DNA of 64,000 bases, from assembly GCF_030994125.1 (NCBI RefSeq), contig NZ_CP099918.1, positions 806,001 through 870,000 of the forward strand. Direction: 5' to 3'. Source of the stretch: Pseudoalteromonas xiamenensis. Its GTDB lineage: Bacteria > Pseudomonadota > Gammaproteobacteria > Enterobacterales > Alteromonadaceae. Positions 54,900 to 63,792 of the stretch are shown here, piece by piece. The position numbers and the translations under genes are program-made. Below the pieces are notes generated by a model. It ran no database searches. It was not told where the DNA came from and saw nothing but the letters and a program-made list of their open reading frames with translations. The first letter of the stretch is position 1. Each line of letters starts with the position of its first letter.

Positions 54900-55151
54900 T
54901 CAATCCATCCGAGCTTTGTTGCCAATAATCTTAACGGCTGGCACACCACGAATCATCGCCATACGACCGAATTCATTATCACAGTTGGGACACTTGGTAT
55001 AAGCAACTGCGTAGGATGCATTGATTCGTTCAATAAAGCATTTAATCAACGCGCCCTTTCCTCCTTTACGGTATACGAACAACAAGGTCTTGCATTTAGA
55101 ACAGATGATGTCGACCGTTCTCGTCGGTCCTGTTTTATTTGGTTTAGACAT
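54900..55151 (-). CDS. small zinc-ribbon protein
   Basis: An 83-aa cytoplasmic protein with two CxxC-type knuckles, IICSKCKTL and KCPNCDNEFG, spaced about 36 residues, which should bind one zinc ion. A basic N-terminus (MSKPNKTGPTRTVD) may contact nucleic acid. The function and family are unknown. It lies alone between the small membrane protein and DUF1761 genes. Confidence 0.6.
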   Translation of the reverse strand: MSKPNKTGPTRTVDIICSKCKTLLFVYRKGGKGALIKCFIERINASYAVAYTKCPNCDNEFGRMAMIRGVPAVKIIGNKARMD

Positions 55152-55350
55152 GGATAAAATATTGATAGTGAGCCAGTCAAGACTGTTTGGCCATAAAGCG
55201 CAATTCTGACTTTACTTCAGAAAATCGTGTTGGCATACATTGTACTGAGTGAAAGGGAAAATGAAAATGACGTCCTTCATTTAGCCTGTGTGTTAACGTC
55301 AATCGAAACGTCAAGTAGCAAGCGCAGCTCCTTCTACCTTGCAGCTCCTT

Positions 55351-55770
55351 CTAACCAAACAAACCAATGACCAAACCCATCGTAATAAACTGGAATACGT
55401 GATACCCACCGTTTATTAGAAACAGCTTGCGCGAGCGCTGTTCAAATAAATAACTGACACCAAATGAAGATGCGACCCAACAAACGCCTATAATGAGCCC
55501 TGTTAAAACCGATTTACCTAATTGCGGTTCCGGACCAAGCACGATACCTAGCATGACACTTGCCAGTAAGGTTAATAAAAACGAACCGCCAAAAGTCTTT
55601 TTTGCATCCGATTGTTTTAAATCTAATTCTGTCAGACCGCACTCTTCCATCCACGCTCGTTGGAAAAGCCATGGAGAATACCAAATCCCACCAAGGAGGA
55701 ACGAAGACCCTGCAGCAACAAATACCGCAAACCAATTTAAATAGTCTATTCCCATATCTCGCCCATTCAT
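55351..55770 (-). CDS. DUF1761 membrane protein
   Basis: A 139-aa protein with four membrane helices and the family features NWFAVFVAAGSSFLLGGIWYSPWLFQRAW at the start and GVCWVASSFGVSYLFEQRS. The first ATG (55770) is kept; ATG at 55755 (MGIDYLNW) is an alternative and matches the usual family start better. The role is unknown. Confidence 0.8.
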   Translation of the reverse strand: MNGRDMGIDYLNWFAVFVAAGSSFLLGGIWYSPWLFQRAWMEECGLTELDLKQSDAKKTFGGSFLLTLLASVMLGIVLGPEPQLGKSVLTGLIIGVCWVASSFGVSYLFEQRSRKLFLINGGYHVFQFITMGLVIGLFG

Positions 55771-55814
55771 TTTTATTTCAATTTAGACAATAATAGAACG
55801 GGTTGCAAAAGGGT

Positions 55815-56336
55815 TTATTTCAAAACAGGCTTTTTTTGTAACTTTCTTTGTAACGTTCGTCTATGCATATTGAGCTGTCTTGCTGTTTGTGACACGTTGC
55901 CCTCGTTTTCTGCCAATATTCTTTGAATATGTTCCCACTCAAGTCTATCAGGTGACATCACTTCAATTTCAATTGGCGTAGTATCAACACTTTCGCCTCG
56001 CAATGCCGCTAGAATAGATTGAAATTCCGCAGGCTTAGTTAGGTAATCATCCGCTCCTTTGCGTATAGCCTCTACCGCTGTTGCAATACTGCCATACCCC
56101 GTTAGAACAACGATACGGGCATCAGGCAAGCTATCACGAAGAGCAGGAATGGAAACAATCGACGTTTGTTCTTTAAGTTTCATATCAAGCAAAATAGCAT
56201 CAGGTTTCAGTGCGACAATGTCATCAAAATGATGTGCAATTTCGGAAAAAACCGTCGCTTCACATTGGTTTTTTTGCAAACGTCTGGCGAGCGTCATACT
56301 CAACGCTTCATCATCTTCAATTATCACTACATTCAC
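55815..56336 (-). CDS. RegA/ActR/PrrA-type response regulator
   Basis: A 173-aa two-domain regulator. Receiver with Asp51 in AILLDMKLKE, the T/Y switch residues in VVLTGYGSIATAVEAIRKGADDYLTKP, then a Fis-type helix-turn-helix NVSQTARQLNMHRRTLQRKLQ near-identical to that of RegA/PrrA, the global redox regulators. The start is GTG at 56336 and overlaps the kinase stop by one base (TAGTG). It should control genes for respiration or redox balance (from family knowledge). Confidence 0.9.
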   Translation of the reverse strand: MNVVIIEDDEALSMTLARRLQKNQCEATVFSEIAHHFDDIVALKPDAILLDMKLKEQTSIVSIPALRDSLPDARIVVLTGYGSIATAVEAIRKGADDYLTKPAEFQSILAALRGESVDTTPIEIEVMSPDRLEWEHIQRILAENEGNVSQTARQLNMHRRTLQRKLQKKPVLK

Positions 56337-57556
56337 TATATATGCCTCACAGGGAGAGTAACGGTGACTTTTGCACCATGTTCATAATTTTCAGCGAGAA
56401 ATTGGCCACCCAAACGATTAACTGTGATTTGAGTAAGCAGCAGGCCTACGCCAAATCCCTCTGCACTCGTTTGAGGTTTCAACCCTATTTGCGAAAGTTG
56501 TTCAGGTTTAAAACCTCTACCAAAGTCAGCGATAGAAAGATGCCAGTGCTGTTCCTGTCGTAAAGAACAAAGTGTTATTCTATCGATATGATTTAACGTA
56601 GATGCACGTGCCGCATTATTCGCAATATTTTGCAATGCTGGCAAAAGCATAGGATCGTTTAATACTTCAGTAGGCATGCCATCGTCCGTATGTTCAATTT
56701 GCACACTCGGGTATTCTAGCTGTAATAGTTCTTTTAGCTGTCGTACTAGCTGGTGCGTGTGAATTGGCGTGGCTTTGTCGTGTTTCTGCAAATATTGACT
56801 TTGCGTCCTAAAGTCGTTTAGTAACTGGCGGCATTGCTCTAACGGTTTTTCCATTTCTTTAAGCACCAAATCGTCAGGATGCTCCTCCGTTAACTCCTCA
56901 TGAAGCAAGTGCAAGTTTGCAACGGGAGAAGCTAATTGGTGTGCAACTTGAGCTGCACTAGCACCAAGCGCGACAAGCTGTTCTTGATACAATTGTTGTT
57001 CTCGAGACTGAGCCAAGCGACGCTCTTTTTCTTTAATTTTATCCGCCATAGAGGACACAACCCAAACAATGACTATTGCACTGAATACAAAGTTAATCCA
57101 CATTGCCTGAAAGTGGGTTGTCATGTCATGTTGATGCCCTTGTGCTGGCATTTTCCAAAGTAGCCACGAATAACTCGCCATCGCACTCAATGCAATCAAA
57201 CATGCTGATTTGAAGCTAAGCGTTATTGCCGCGATCACGATGGGTAACAACAACAATGACACAAATGCATTTGTTGCACCGCCTGTATACGCCAAAAGTA
57301 GCGTAAGAAAGACCACATCTGCCGCAAGTTGCATCCACATACCTGGGGGATTGGCTTCAGTATGATTACGGTAAGCGTAAACACTGGCGAGTTGAAACAC
57401 AGACGCAATAGCAATGACGACTAAAGCAGGAAGCAGCGAGATTTCAGCCTTTAACCAAAACACGCTGACGAGTAACGCAATTAACTGCGCAACGATGGCA
57501 AGTGTCCGCAACAGTAACAATTTGCCAATAGTAGAATTAGGCGAAAAAGCAATCAT
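56336..57556 (-). CDS. RegB/PrrB-type sensor histidine kinase
   Basis: A 406-aa membrane kinase with six predicted helices in residues 10-170, then H-box AAQVAHQLASPVANLHLLHEEL (His206), N-box NIANNAARAS, and G-box DFGRGF and GFGVGLLLTQITV. It lies just upstream of, and is coupled to, the RegA-like regulator. RegB proteins sense the quinone pool through GGxxNPFxxL; here the matching segment is GGATNAFVSL at 92-101, with Pro changed to Ala. The cysteine of RegB's redox switch was not located. Confidence 0.88.
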   Translation of the reverse strand: MIAFSPNSTIGKLLLLRTLAIVAQLIALLVSVFWLKAEISLLPALVVIAIASVFQLASVYAYRNHTEANPPGMWMQLAADVVFLTLLLAYTGGATNAFVSLLLLPIVIAAITLSFKSACLIALSAMASYSWLLWKMPAQGHQHDMTTHFQAMWINFVFSAIVIVWVVSSMADKIKEKERRLAQSREQQLYQEQLVALGASAAQVAHQLASPVANLHLLHEELTEEHPDDLVLKEMEKPLEQCRQLLNDFRTQSQYLQKHDKATPIHTHQLVRQLKELLQLEYPSVQIEHTDDGMPTEVLNDPMLLPALQNIANNAARASTLNHIDRITLCSLRQEQHWHLSIADFGRGFKPEQLSQIGLKPQTSAEGFGVGLLLTQITVNRLGGQFLAENYEHGAKVTVTLPVRHI

Positions 57557-57622
57557 AAGTAGGCCGCTTTACAAAAAGGTTATTATATCCGAACTAAGAT
57601 AGTTGCTGATGCCCTACATCAA

Positions 57623-58024
57623 TTAATCGTCTAGTTTTAGCGAAAACGCGGGGCAAGGCGTGCCTTGATGATAGTAAAGTTGCCAACGGTTGTTTTTAAA
57701 ACGCCAAAGTGACATACGCATCGAAAAGTGAAACTCAGACCGCGCAGTCGATCGATATGCCGCTCGATAACTCAATTGGACTATGTGTTCATGTAACATT
57801 CTTCCAGTGAATTGTTGATTGTAAAATTGCGGCACTTTTTCCTTTGGTAATCGGGTTAAAACATGGTGCTTGTTGAAGACTAATCCGTTAGCCGATATTT
57901 CATAAAACTCGTCGTCTAACAATGCACCTAGAGCGTTCGGATCGGAGCGCACTTCCGGCTCAAGCAATTGCCTTTCCTGGTCAATCAAATGAGCTAACAA
58001 CTGAGCAGTGATTTTACTGTGCAC
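57623..58024 (-). CDS. DUF4440 (NTF2-like) protein
   Basis: A 133-aa protein of the SnoaL/NTF2-like DUF4440 family: a helical start QLLAHLIDQERQLLEPEVRSD, the LDDEFYEISANGLVFNK strand pair, and MSLWRFKNNRWQLYYHQGTP, the usual final strand. The start is GTG at 58024. Small-molecule binding is likely; the substrate is unknown. It is divergent from the KAS III gene. Confidence 0.8.
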   Translation of the reverse strand: MHSKITAQLLAHLIDQERQLLEPEVRSDPNALGALLDDEFYEISANGLVFNKHHVLTRLPKEKVPQFYNQQFTGRMLHEHIVQLSYRAAYRSTARSEFHFSMRMSLWRFKNNRWQLYYHQGTPCPAFSLKLDD

Positions 58025-58127
58025 CGATAATTTCCAAAATTATGCTTTATTGTCCATAAGTTAGACTATCGAAGTTCATGAAGCAAGACTATAGTTTTAC
58101 ACTCAACTGGAAATTCGTGAGCAACTT

Positions 58128-58136
58128 TGTTATAAC
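58128..58136 (+). promoter_or_regulatory. extended -10 promoter of the KAS III gene
   Basis: TGTTATAAC, an extended -10 element (TG-N-TATAAC). The start would be near 58143, so the FadR-like site at 58151-58167 lies just downstream of it. Confidence 0.5.
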
Positions 58137-58150
58137 GTCGCGAATACCTT

Positions 58151-58167
58151 AACTGGTCTGACAACAT
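58151..58167 (+). promoter_or_regulatory. FadR-box before the KAS III gene
   Basis: AACTGGTCTGACAACAT matches 11 of 13 fixed positions of the FadR consensus (AnCTGGTCnGACnnGTT), including the complete CTGGTCnGAC core. It ends 12 bp before the ATG, downstream of the likely promoter, so binding would probably repress. Confidence 0.65.
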
Positions 58168-58179
58168 AAAGAGAACACA

Positions 58180-59250
58180 ATGAAGTACGCACAGATCACT
58201 GGATGGGGTAAATGCATTCCACCAGCAAGCATTACGAATGATGAAATTAGCCAAATCGTTGAGACAAACGACGAATGGATCTCAACCCGCACCGGGATCC
58301 GTGCTCGTCGCGTAAGCCATGTTTCAACGGCAGAGCTTGCGACGGTTGCGGCTCAAAATGCACTTGATTGTGCTGGTATTGAAGGTAAAGACGTTGATCT
58401 CGTATTACTTGCAACCTGTACACCCTCAACAATGGTAGCGAATACGGCTTCTTTAGTGCAAAAAAACATTGGTGCTGTAGGTGCGGCTGCCTGTGATACA
58501 AATGCGGCCTGTTCCGGTTTCTTGTACGCAATGCAACTTGCTACGGCACAAATTCGTACAGGTATGATCAAGCGTGCAGTAGTCATCGCAGCTGAACGCA
58601 TGACATGGTATGTAAACTGGGCAAAGCGCGACAGTGCTGTGCTATTTGGTGATGGTGCAGGCGCAGTTGTATTAGAAGCGTCTGATGAGCCATCGGGCTT
58701 ACTTGCCAGTAAAATTGGCTGCGATACGGAAGACCGCAATATTCTACATATTGCAAACTGCGGTACCGACTTAAATAAATATGAGCCAATAGGCCCATCT
58801 GACTTAATGTTTGAAGGTCGTGAAATATTCAAACGTGCAGTGAAAGGCATGAGCCAAGCGTGTGATGACGTTCTTTCTCAAGCACAATTAAGTCTTGAGG
58901 ATATAAATGTCCTTGTTCCTCACCAAGCGAACTTACGTATCATTCAAGCGATTCAACAAAAATTGAACATTGAAGATGAAAAAGTCATGGTGAACATTGA
59001 TAAATATGGCAACACGTCGGCAGCAACCATTGCAATTGCGCTATGTGAAGCGGTCGAAAATGGCTTAATAAAACCGGAGTCAAATATTATGTCTGCGGCT
59101 TTTGGTGCGGGACTGACGTGGGCTGCAAGTTACATCAAATGGGGCAATCGTGTAACACCAATTAATCCACCCAGTGCTTCGCTCCCACCATGTGACAAAA
59201 CGGGATTGGAATTAATCGCGCATTCTGTTTCGGCGTGTAAAGAAGCTTAA
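58180..59250 (+). CDS. beta-ketoacyl-ACP synthase III (FabH-like)
   Basis: A 356-aa condensing enzyme that starts fatty-acid or related synthesis from an acyl-CoA and malonyl-ACP. Catalytic triad in place: Cys111 in [10 protein letters not shown], His248 in LVPHQANLR and Asn278 in YGNTSAAT. The N-terminal [12 protein letters not shown] is the family arginine segment. It has a C-terminal extension of about 35 residues beyond E. coli FabH ([12 protein letters not shown]) and sits outside the fab cluster, so it is probably an accessory KAS III. A FadR-like box just upstream suggests acyl-CoA-dependent control. Confidence 0.92.
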   Translation: MKYAQITGWGKCIPPASITNDEISQIVETNDEWISTRTGIRARRVSHVSTAELATVAAQNALDCAGIEGKDVDLVLLATCTPSTMVANTASLVQKNIGAVGAAACDTNAACSGFLYAMQLATAQIRTGMIKRAVVIAAERMTWYVNWAKRDSAVLFGDGAGAVVLEASDEPSGLLASKIGCDTEDRNILHIANCGTDLNKYEPIGPSDLMFEGREIFKRAVKGMSQACDDVLSQAQLSLEDINVLVPHQANLRIIQAIQQKLNIEDEKVMVNIDKYGNTSAATIAIALCEAVENGLIKPESNIMSAAFGAGLTWAASYIKWGNRVTPINPPSASLPPCDKTGLELIAHSVSACKEA

Positions 59251-59260
59251 TCGCATTCCC

Positions 59261-59315
59261 TTTGGTGTTCTCGTAATGGATGGTAGAATCAGGCCATTCT
59301 TACGAGAACACCAAA
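59261..59315. repeat. long inverted repeat in the pepD leader
   Basis: Perfect 16-bp arms TTTGGTGTTCTCGTAA (59261-59276) and TTACGAGAACACCAAA (59300-59315) separated by 23 nt. It starts 11 bp after the KAS III stop and ends 14 bp before the PepD start. It could end the KAS III transcript or be an operator or a leader hairpin; no T tract follows. Confidence 0.75.
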
Positions 59316-59329
59316 AAACGGGAATCACG

Positions 59330-60799
59330 ATGTCACAACCCTACCAAGATTTACTTCAATTAGAACCAAAACCAATTTGGCGCTTTTTTAGCGAGATTTG
59401 TTCTTTTCCTCACCCATCAAAGCATGAAGAAGCACTCGCGCAACACATAATTGCGTTCGCAAAAAGCAAAAATCTATTCGTAACACGTGATAGTGTTGGC
59501 AACGTAATCATTAAGAAACCAGCAACCGCGGGAATGGAAGATCGTCAAGTCGTGGCTCTTCAAGCGCATATCGACATGGTGCCGCAAAAGAACGACGATA
59601 CCAATCACGATTTTGTTAAAGACCCTATTAAAGCCTACGTTGATGGTGACTGGGTCACTGCACAAGGTACTACGTTAGGCGCAGACAATGGTATTGGGAT
59701 GGCGTCATGTCTTGCGATTTTGGATTCATCTGACATCCCTCACGGTCCGATTGAAGTGTTGCTTACGATCGACGAAGAAGCCGGTATGACCGGTGCATTT
59801 GGGTTAGAAGCGGGATACCTAGATGCCAAAATTCTCTTAAACACCGACTCAGAACAAGAAGGTGAAATCTACATGGGTTGCGCTGGTGGCGTTGACGCGT
59901 CGCTGAAGCTCTCTGTAGAACGTGAAACACTGAGCGGGAATTACGTAACGTACAAGTTAGCACTCAAAGGACTTCGCGGCGGTCACTCTGGTGTGGATAT
60001 TCACACAGGTAGAGGCAATGCCAATAAATTGCTCGCTCGGTTTTTGGCTCACGGTCAGTTAAGTCAGGCACTTCGTCTTGTTTCTATTTCAGGTGGTACG
60101 CTGAGAAATGCAATTCCTCGTGAAGCGTATGCGACAATAGCAATACCAGCTGAGTTGGTCGAGTCATTACGTGTAGCAATGGACGCATATACCGCTCTTG
60201 TTACTCAAGAATTGGGGGCCGTTGAGAAAAACATTCAGTTCACAGCAAGTGAAGAATCAGCGACGCCAGATGTCATGAGTTTAGCAAGTCAGAGCACCGT
60301 TCTTGCCCTTATGAATGCGTGTCCAAATGGTGTTGTGCGAATGAGTGATGACATTAAAGGTGTAGTGGAAACGTCATTAAATATGGGCGTTGTTACCACA
60401 ACAGGATCACAAATCGAGATTTTGTGCTTGATACGTTCGCTAATTGATTCTGGCCGCCAAGATGTCGAAGGCATGTTGACTTCAATTGCATCGCTTGCCG
60501 GCGCATCAATCCAATTTTCAGGTGCTTATCCAGGTTGGAAGCCAGACCCAGAGTCCAAAATTCTGCATATTTTCCGTGACATGTATGAGCAAACCTATGG
60601 ATACAAGCCACATATAATGGTCATTCATGCAGGTTTAGAATGCGGTTTATTCAAAGAGCCTTATCCTGCAATGGATATGATCAGCTTTGGCCCCACAATC
60701 AAGTTTCCTCATTCACCTGAAGAAAAAGTAGAGATTAAATCTGTAGGTCAATATTGGCAACAACTTTGCGGTATTCTTGCACATATTCCTAAAGCATAA
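59330..60799 (+). CDS. pepD: aminoacyl-histidine dipeptidase PepD (M20)
   Basis: A 489-aa zinc dipeptidase that cleaves Xaa-His dipeptides (carnosinase type). Metal site as in E. coli PepD: His80 and Asp82 in LQAHIDMVPQ, Asp119 in GADNGIGM, Glu149 and Glu150 in TIDEEAGMTGA, plus the lid domain with GLRGGHSGVDIHTGRGNA. ATG at 59276 is in frame, but MSQPYQDLLQLEP at 59330 is the family start and has GGGAA 6-10 nt upstream. Follows the long inverted repeat; terminator downstream. Confidence 0.95.
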   Translation: MSQPYQDLLQLEPKPIWRFFSEICSFPHPSKHEEALAQHIIAFAKSKNLFVTRDSVGNVIIKKPATAGMEDRQVVALQAHIDMVPQKNDDTNHDFVKDPIKAYVDGDWVTAQGTTLGADNGIGMASCLAILDSSDIPHGPIEVLLTIDEEAGMTGAFGLEAGYLDAKILLNTDSEQEGEIYMGCAGGVDASLKLSVERETLSGNYVTYKLALKGLRGGHSGVDIHTGRGNANKLLARFLAHGQLSQALRLVSISGGTLRNAIPREAYATIAIPAELVESLRVAMDAYTALVTQELGAVEKNIQFTASEESATPDVMSLASQSTVLALMNACPNGVVRMSDDIKGVVETSLNMGVVTTTGSQIEILCLIRSLIDSGRQDVEGMLTSIASLAGASIQFSGAYPGWKPDPESKILHIFRDMYEQTYGYKPHIMVIHAGLECGLFKEPYPAMDMISFGPTIKFPHSPEEKVEIKSVGQYWQQLCGILAHIPKA

Positions 60800-60814
60800 A
60801 TCCACAGTTAAATC

Positions 60815-60849
60815 TAATAAACAAGCCGCGGACCGCGGCTTGTTTATTA
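60815..60849. terminator. strong bidirectional terminator
   Basis: Stem of 15 bp (TAATAAACAAGCCGC / GCGGCTTGTTTATTA) with a GGACC loop, between the convergent pepD and SDR genes. Confidence 0.88.
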
Positions 60850-60864
60850 AAAACGTAAATGACT

Positions 60865-61590
60865 CTATGCACCACCCGCTACGTCGATAAAAGTACCAGT
60901 CACAAAACTCGCCTCATCTGACAACAACCAAGCGATTGCATAAGCGACTTCGATAGGTTTTCCTCCTCGTTTCAAGGGGATGTTATTTGCTATACGAGCG
61001 ACCCTATCTGGGTCGCCACCATCAGCATGCATTTGCGTTTCGATAAATGCAGGACGTACTCCGTTAACACGAATACCAAGCTCAGCCGCTTCTTTTGCCA
61101 CCCCTTTTGTCAAGGTGTCCATTGCCCCTTTACTCGTTGCATAATCTACATATTCAAAAGGAGAACCCGTTACGGCAGCGAGAGATGAGACGTTTACGAT
61201 TGCGCCACCGCGCGCCATTCGGTGAAGAGCTTCTTTGGTACACAAAAAGCATGAAGCGACATTTGCTTTAACAACCCACTCAAACCGTTCGAGTGTCATG
61301 TCTTTTAACTGTGATTGATGAGTCAGTCTACCAACGTTGTTAACAAGATGAGTAATTGGACCTAGTTTTTTTTCGGTCGTTTCAAACAATCGTCGGACCT
61401 CTTGTTCAGAAGACACGTCTGCTTGGCAAGCTATTGCAACACCTCCTGATTTCTCTATTTCACTCACAACTCTTTGCGCACTTGCATGATCGCGTAGGTA
61501 GTTCACACAGACTTTATAACCTCGCAGAGCAAGTAACTTCGCTGTTTCTGCGCCAATTCCTCGACTTGCACCAGTAACAATCACTACCAT
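60865..61590 (-). CDS. FabG-like short-chain dehydrogenase
   Basis: A 241-aa SDR with the cofactor motif GASRGIGAE, VNNVGRL, catalytic Ser in NVSSLAAVTGS, YATSK (Tyr-x-x-x-Lys) and the C-terminal FVTGTFIDVAGGA. It is typical of 3-oxoacyl-ACP reductase-like and sugar dehydrogenases. The substrate is unknown. It is divergent from the PQ-loop-like gene; the TGTCGACA repeats lie between them, so a common regulator is likely. Confidence 0.88.
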   Translation of the reverse strand: MVVIVTGASRGIGAETAKLLALRGYKVCVNYLRDHASAQRVVSEIEKSGGVAIACQADVSSEQEVRRLFETTEKKLGPITHLVNNVGRLTHQSQLKDMTLERFEWVVKANVASCFLCTKEALHRMARGGAIVNVSSLAAVTGSPFEYVDYATSKGAMDTLTKGVAKEAAELGIRVNGVRPAFIETQMHADGGDPDRVARIANNIPLKRGGKPIEVAYAIAWLLSDEASFVTGTFIDVAGGA

Positions 61591-61623
61591 GAATCTAGTC
61601 CTTACAGTTCATAAACAACACTT

Positions 61624-61636
61624 ATTGTCGACATTT
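61624..61636. repeat. TGTCGACA repeat copy 1 in the SDR/PQ-loop divergent gap
   Basis: ATTGTCGACATTT with central palindrome TGTCGACA. The same 13-mer recurs 62 bp on at 61686-61698, and ATTGTCGACAT again inside the next gene at 62092-62102. Confidence 0.7.
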
Positions 61637-61685
61637 TACAAGGAATATTGCTTTAAACCAAGTTAAAGTTAAAATAAACACACGC

Positions 61686-61698
61686 ATTGTCGACATTT
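61686..61698. repeat. TGTCGACA repeat copy 2
   Basis: Second copy of the 13-mer, just before the start at 61706. Spacing between copies is 62 bp, close to six helical turns. Confidence 0.7.
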
Positions 61699-61705
61699 AA
61701 ACTTT

Positions 61706-62380
61706 ATGCTTTATACACTTTTAGGATCAATTAATGCTGCACTCATCATGATGAGTGCTTATGGAGTACTCCTTCAACTTAAATCAATTTACGATCGTCA
61801 AGTAAATCATAAGGACAATCCCACTGCAGTACTTTCGGTAAATCAATTTACTGTTTCTTTTATTGCCTATTTTTCTTTTTATCTGTACGCGATTTTCATT
61901 GAACCGATTAACCATTTTCTTGCTTGGCCGCGCCTTCTAGCAAGTGTTCTTACGTGGCTGATTTTGGTTGAAATTTACCGAGACCGGCAAACACGTTACT
62001 CGAAAGTAAGCTCATTACTGGGTGGGTTCTTTTTATGCGGTGGACTACTCGCGCTTACATCTAATGTGACGTTTATTGATGAAGGGAGACGATTGTCGAC
62101 ATGCCTAATCATTGTGGCAAGCCTATTAATAGCGCAAGGTTACACGCATCAATTTATCCAAATCATAAAATCACGCTCTACTGGCGCAATCAATCTTAAA
62201 ATGAGTCAGTACATTTTATTGATGGACATCTCTACCATTGCATTTGCGCTTACTATGCCACTAATACAAGGGTGGCCATTTTTGGTTTTGGCTTGCACCA
62301 GTGCGGTAACGAAACTAGTTATGATGTACTTGTTTTATTGGGTCAAACAATTCTCAGCTAACAATCAAAAAACAAATTGA
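61706..62380 (+). CDS. PQ-loop/SWEET-like multi-pass membrane protein
   Basis: A 224-aa protein with about seven hydrophobic helices. The second half holds GYTHQFIQIIKSRSTGAINL, similar to the PQ-loop motif (Q-x-x-Q-I/x-K-S/T-G), and a matching helix bundle to the end. PQ-loop/SemiSWEET proteins carry small solutes such as sugars or amino acids; the solute here is unknown. It is divergent from an SDR with TGTCGACA repeats in between. Family call tentative. Confidence 0.55.
   Translation: MLYTLLGSINAALIMMSAYGVLLQLKSIYDRQVNHKDNPTAVLSVNQFTVSFIAYFSFYLYAIFIEPINHFLAWPRLLASVLTWLILVEIYRDRQTRYSKVSSLLGGFFLCGGLLALTSNVTFIDEGRRLSTCLIIVASLLIAQGYTHQFIQIIKSRSTGAINLKMSQYILLMDISTIAFALTMPLIQGWPFLVLACTSAVTKLVMMYLFYWVKQFSANNQKTN
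62092..62102. repeat. TGTCGACA repeat copy 3, inside the PQ-loop-like gene
   Basis: ATTGTCGACAT, same core as the two upstream copies, about 390 bp into the coding region. Confidence 0.5.
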
Positions 62381-62390
62381 GTTGAGTAAT

Positions 62391-62419
62391 ATAAATGCCT
62401 GCATTATGCAGGCATTTAT
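62391..62419. terminator. bidirectional terminator
   Basis: Stem of 13 bp (ATAAATGCCTGCA / TGCAGGCATTTAT) with loop TTA, between the convergent PQ-loop-like gene and the M17 peptidase gene. Confidence 0.85.
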
Positions 62420-62427
62420 TTAAACGG

Positions 62428-63792
62428 CTATTTATATCGTGATTCTAAATAACGGAACACGGCGCGAAGACCCAATGCTTCTCCCCCTACAGGACGACCA
62501 GGTAAAGGACGTAAATTCCAAGCCATAACATCGAAATGAACCCAAGGAGTGGTTTTAGGCTCGACAAATTCCTGTAAATACAATGCTGCGGTAATTGCTC
62601 CACCAAAAGGTGTTGTACCACAGTTCGCCATATCTGCAACGTCGCTTTTGAATAACGCCTTATATTGGCTAAATAAAGGGAGTTGCCAAACTGGGTCTTG
62701 CAGGTTTTCACCTGCGTCGATAATGCCTGCTGCAACGGCTTTGTCTGTAGAGAAAAAGCCCGGCAACTCTGTTCCAAGCGCAACTCGGCAAGCGCCTGTT
62801 AGAGTAGCAAAATCGATGATCAAATCAGGTGTTTCAGCTTGAGCTTCTGCGAGAGCATCACAAAGTACAAGACGACCTTCCGCGTCCGTATTATCAATCT
62901 CAACGGTTATACCTTTACGGGTTTTAACCACATCCCCTGGACGAAATGCATTCTTAGAAACCGCATTTTCCACCGCAGGAACCAATACTCGTAAACGCAC
63001 TGGTAATTTCGCAGCCATGACCATTTGAGCAAGGGCAATTACGTGTGCCGCCCCACCCATGTCTTTTTTCATGTTACGCATGCCTGCAGCTGGTTTTAAA
63101 TCGAGACCGCCAGAGTCAAAGCATACACCTTTGCCAACCAATGTAAGTTTAGGTGCCTGTTCGTCACCCCATGAAAGATCTAACAAACGAGGCTTATTAT
63201 CGCTCGCACGACCAACTAAATGGATGGTCGGATAATTGTGTTCGAGTAATTCGTCACCAATAAGTTGGCTAAATTGACCTTGGTAAGTTTGTGCAAGTTC
63301 TTCCATTGTTTCCGCTAGGTGCTGTGGCATCATGTCTGCCGCAGGCATATTTACAAGATCTCTTGCCAAGAAAAGTGCGCTAGTCTGCAGGATAACTTTG
63401 TCGTAGATGGCACTGTTTTCAATTAACAGCTTAGCTTCAATCACATCCAACGATTTGTATACACCAAACTGGTATGCCCCCATCACAAAACTAAAGGCAA
63501 CACGCTCAACTAACTCATCGGTCCCTTGAACCTCATATATTCCTTTTGGCAATTGTTGAGCCAACTCGCCTGCAACCCACATATCGTCGAGGTTATCTGC
63601 AACAACTATCGTTTTATCAAGCTCACCCGTGGCTACAGAAGGCACATGAAATACTTTTTGTTTTGACTTGGTAAATTGCGAAATCCAAGTTTGGGTGAAG
63701 CTCTCCTGGGCTTCGAGCCAAGAACCCAATTCGTCTTTCGCAACGAAATAAAGTGGCGTTGCCTTCCCTGATTTTACTAAATATTGACTCAT
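62428..63792 (-). CDS. M17 leucyl aminopeptidase family protein
   Basis: A 454-aa cytoplasmic metallopeptidase that removes N-terminal residues. The family signature NTDAEGRLVL is present; KGVCFDSGGLDLKPAAGMRNMKKDMGG contains the two-metal site and catalytic Lys. It is shorter than PepA (about 500) and like PepB/M17 homologues. The preceding N-terminal domain (about 150 residues) is the usual non-catalytic part. The upstream gap to 63901 holds only its promoter region. Confidence 0.93.
   Translation of the reverse strand: MSQYLVKSGKATPLYFVAKDELGSWLEAQESFTQTWISQFTKSKQKVFHVPSVATGELDKTIVVADNLDDMWVAGELAQQLPKGIYEVQGTDELVERVAFSFVMGAYQFGVYKSLDVIEAKLLIENSAIYDKVILQTSALFLARDLVNMPAADMMPQHLAETMEELAQTYQGQFSQLIGDELLEHNYPTIHLVGRASDNKPRLLDLSWGDEQAPKLTLVGKGVCFDSGGLDLKPAAGMRNMKKDMGGAAHVIALAQMVMAAKLPVRLRVLVPAVENAVSKNAFRPGDVVKTRKGITVEIDNTDAEGRLVLCDALAEAQAETPDLIIDFATLTGACRVALGTELPGFFSTDKAVAAGIIDAGENLQDPVWQLPLFSQYKALFKSDVADMANCGTTPFGGAITAALYLQEFVEPKTTPWVHFDVMAWNLRPLPGRPVGGEALGLRAVFRYLESRYK

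Noticed and set aside
55324..55353. 13-nt direct repeat GCAGCTCCTTCTA, 17-bp period
   Set aside because: Only two copies, partly overlapping the end of the DUF1761 gene; no array or mobile-element context.
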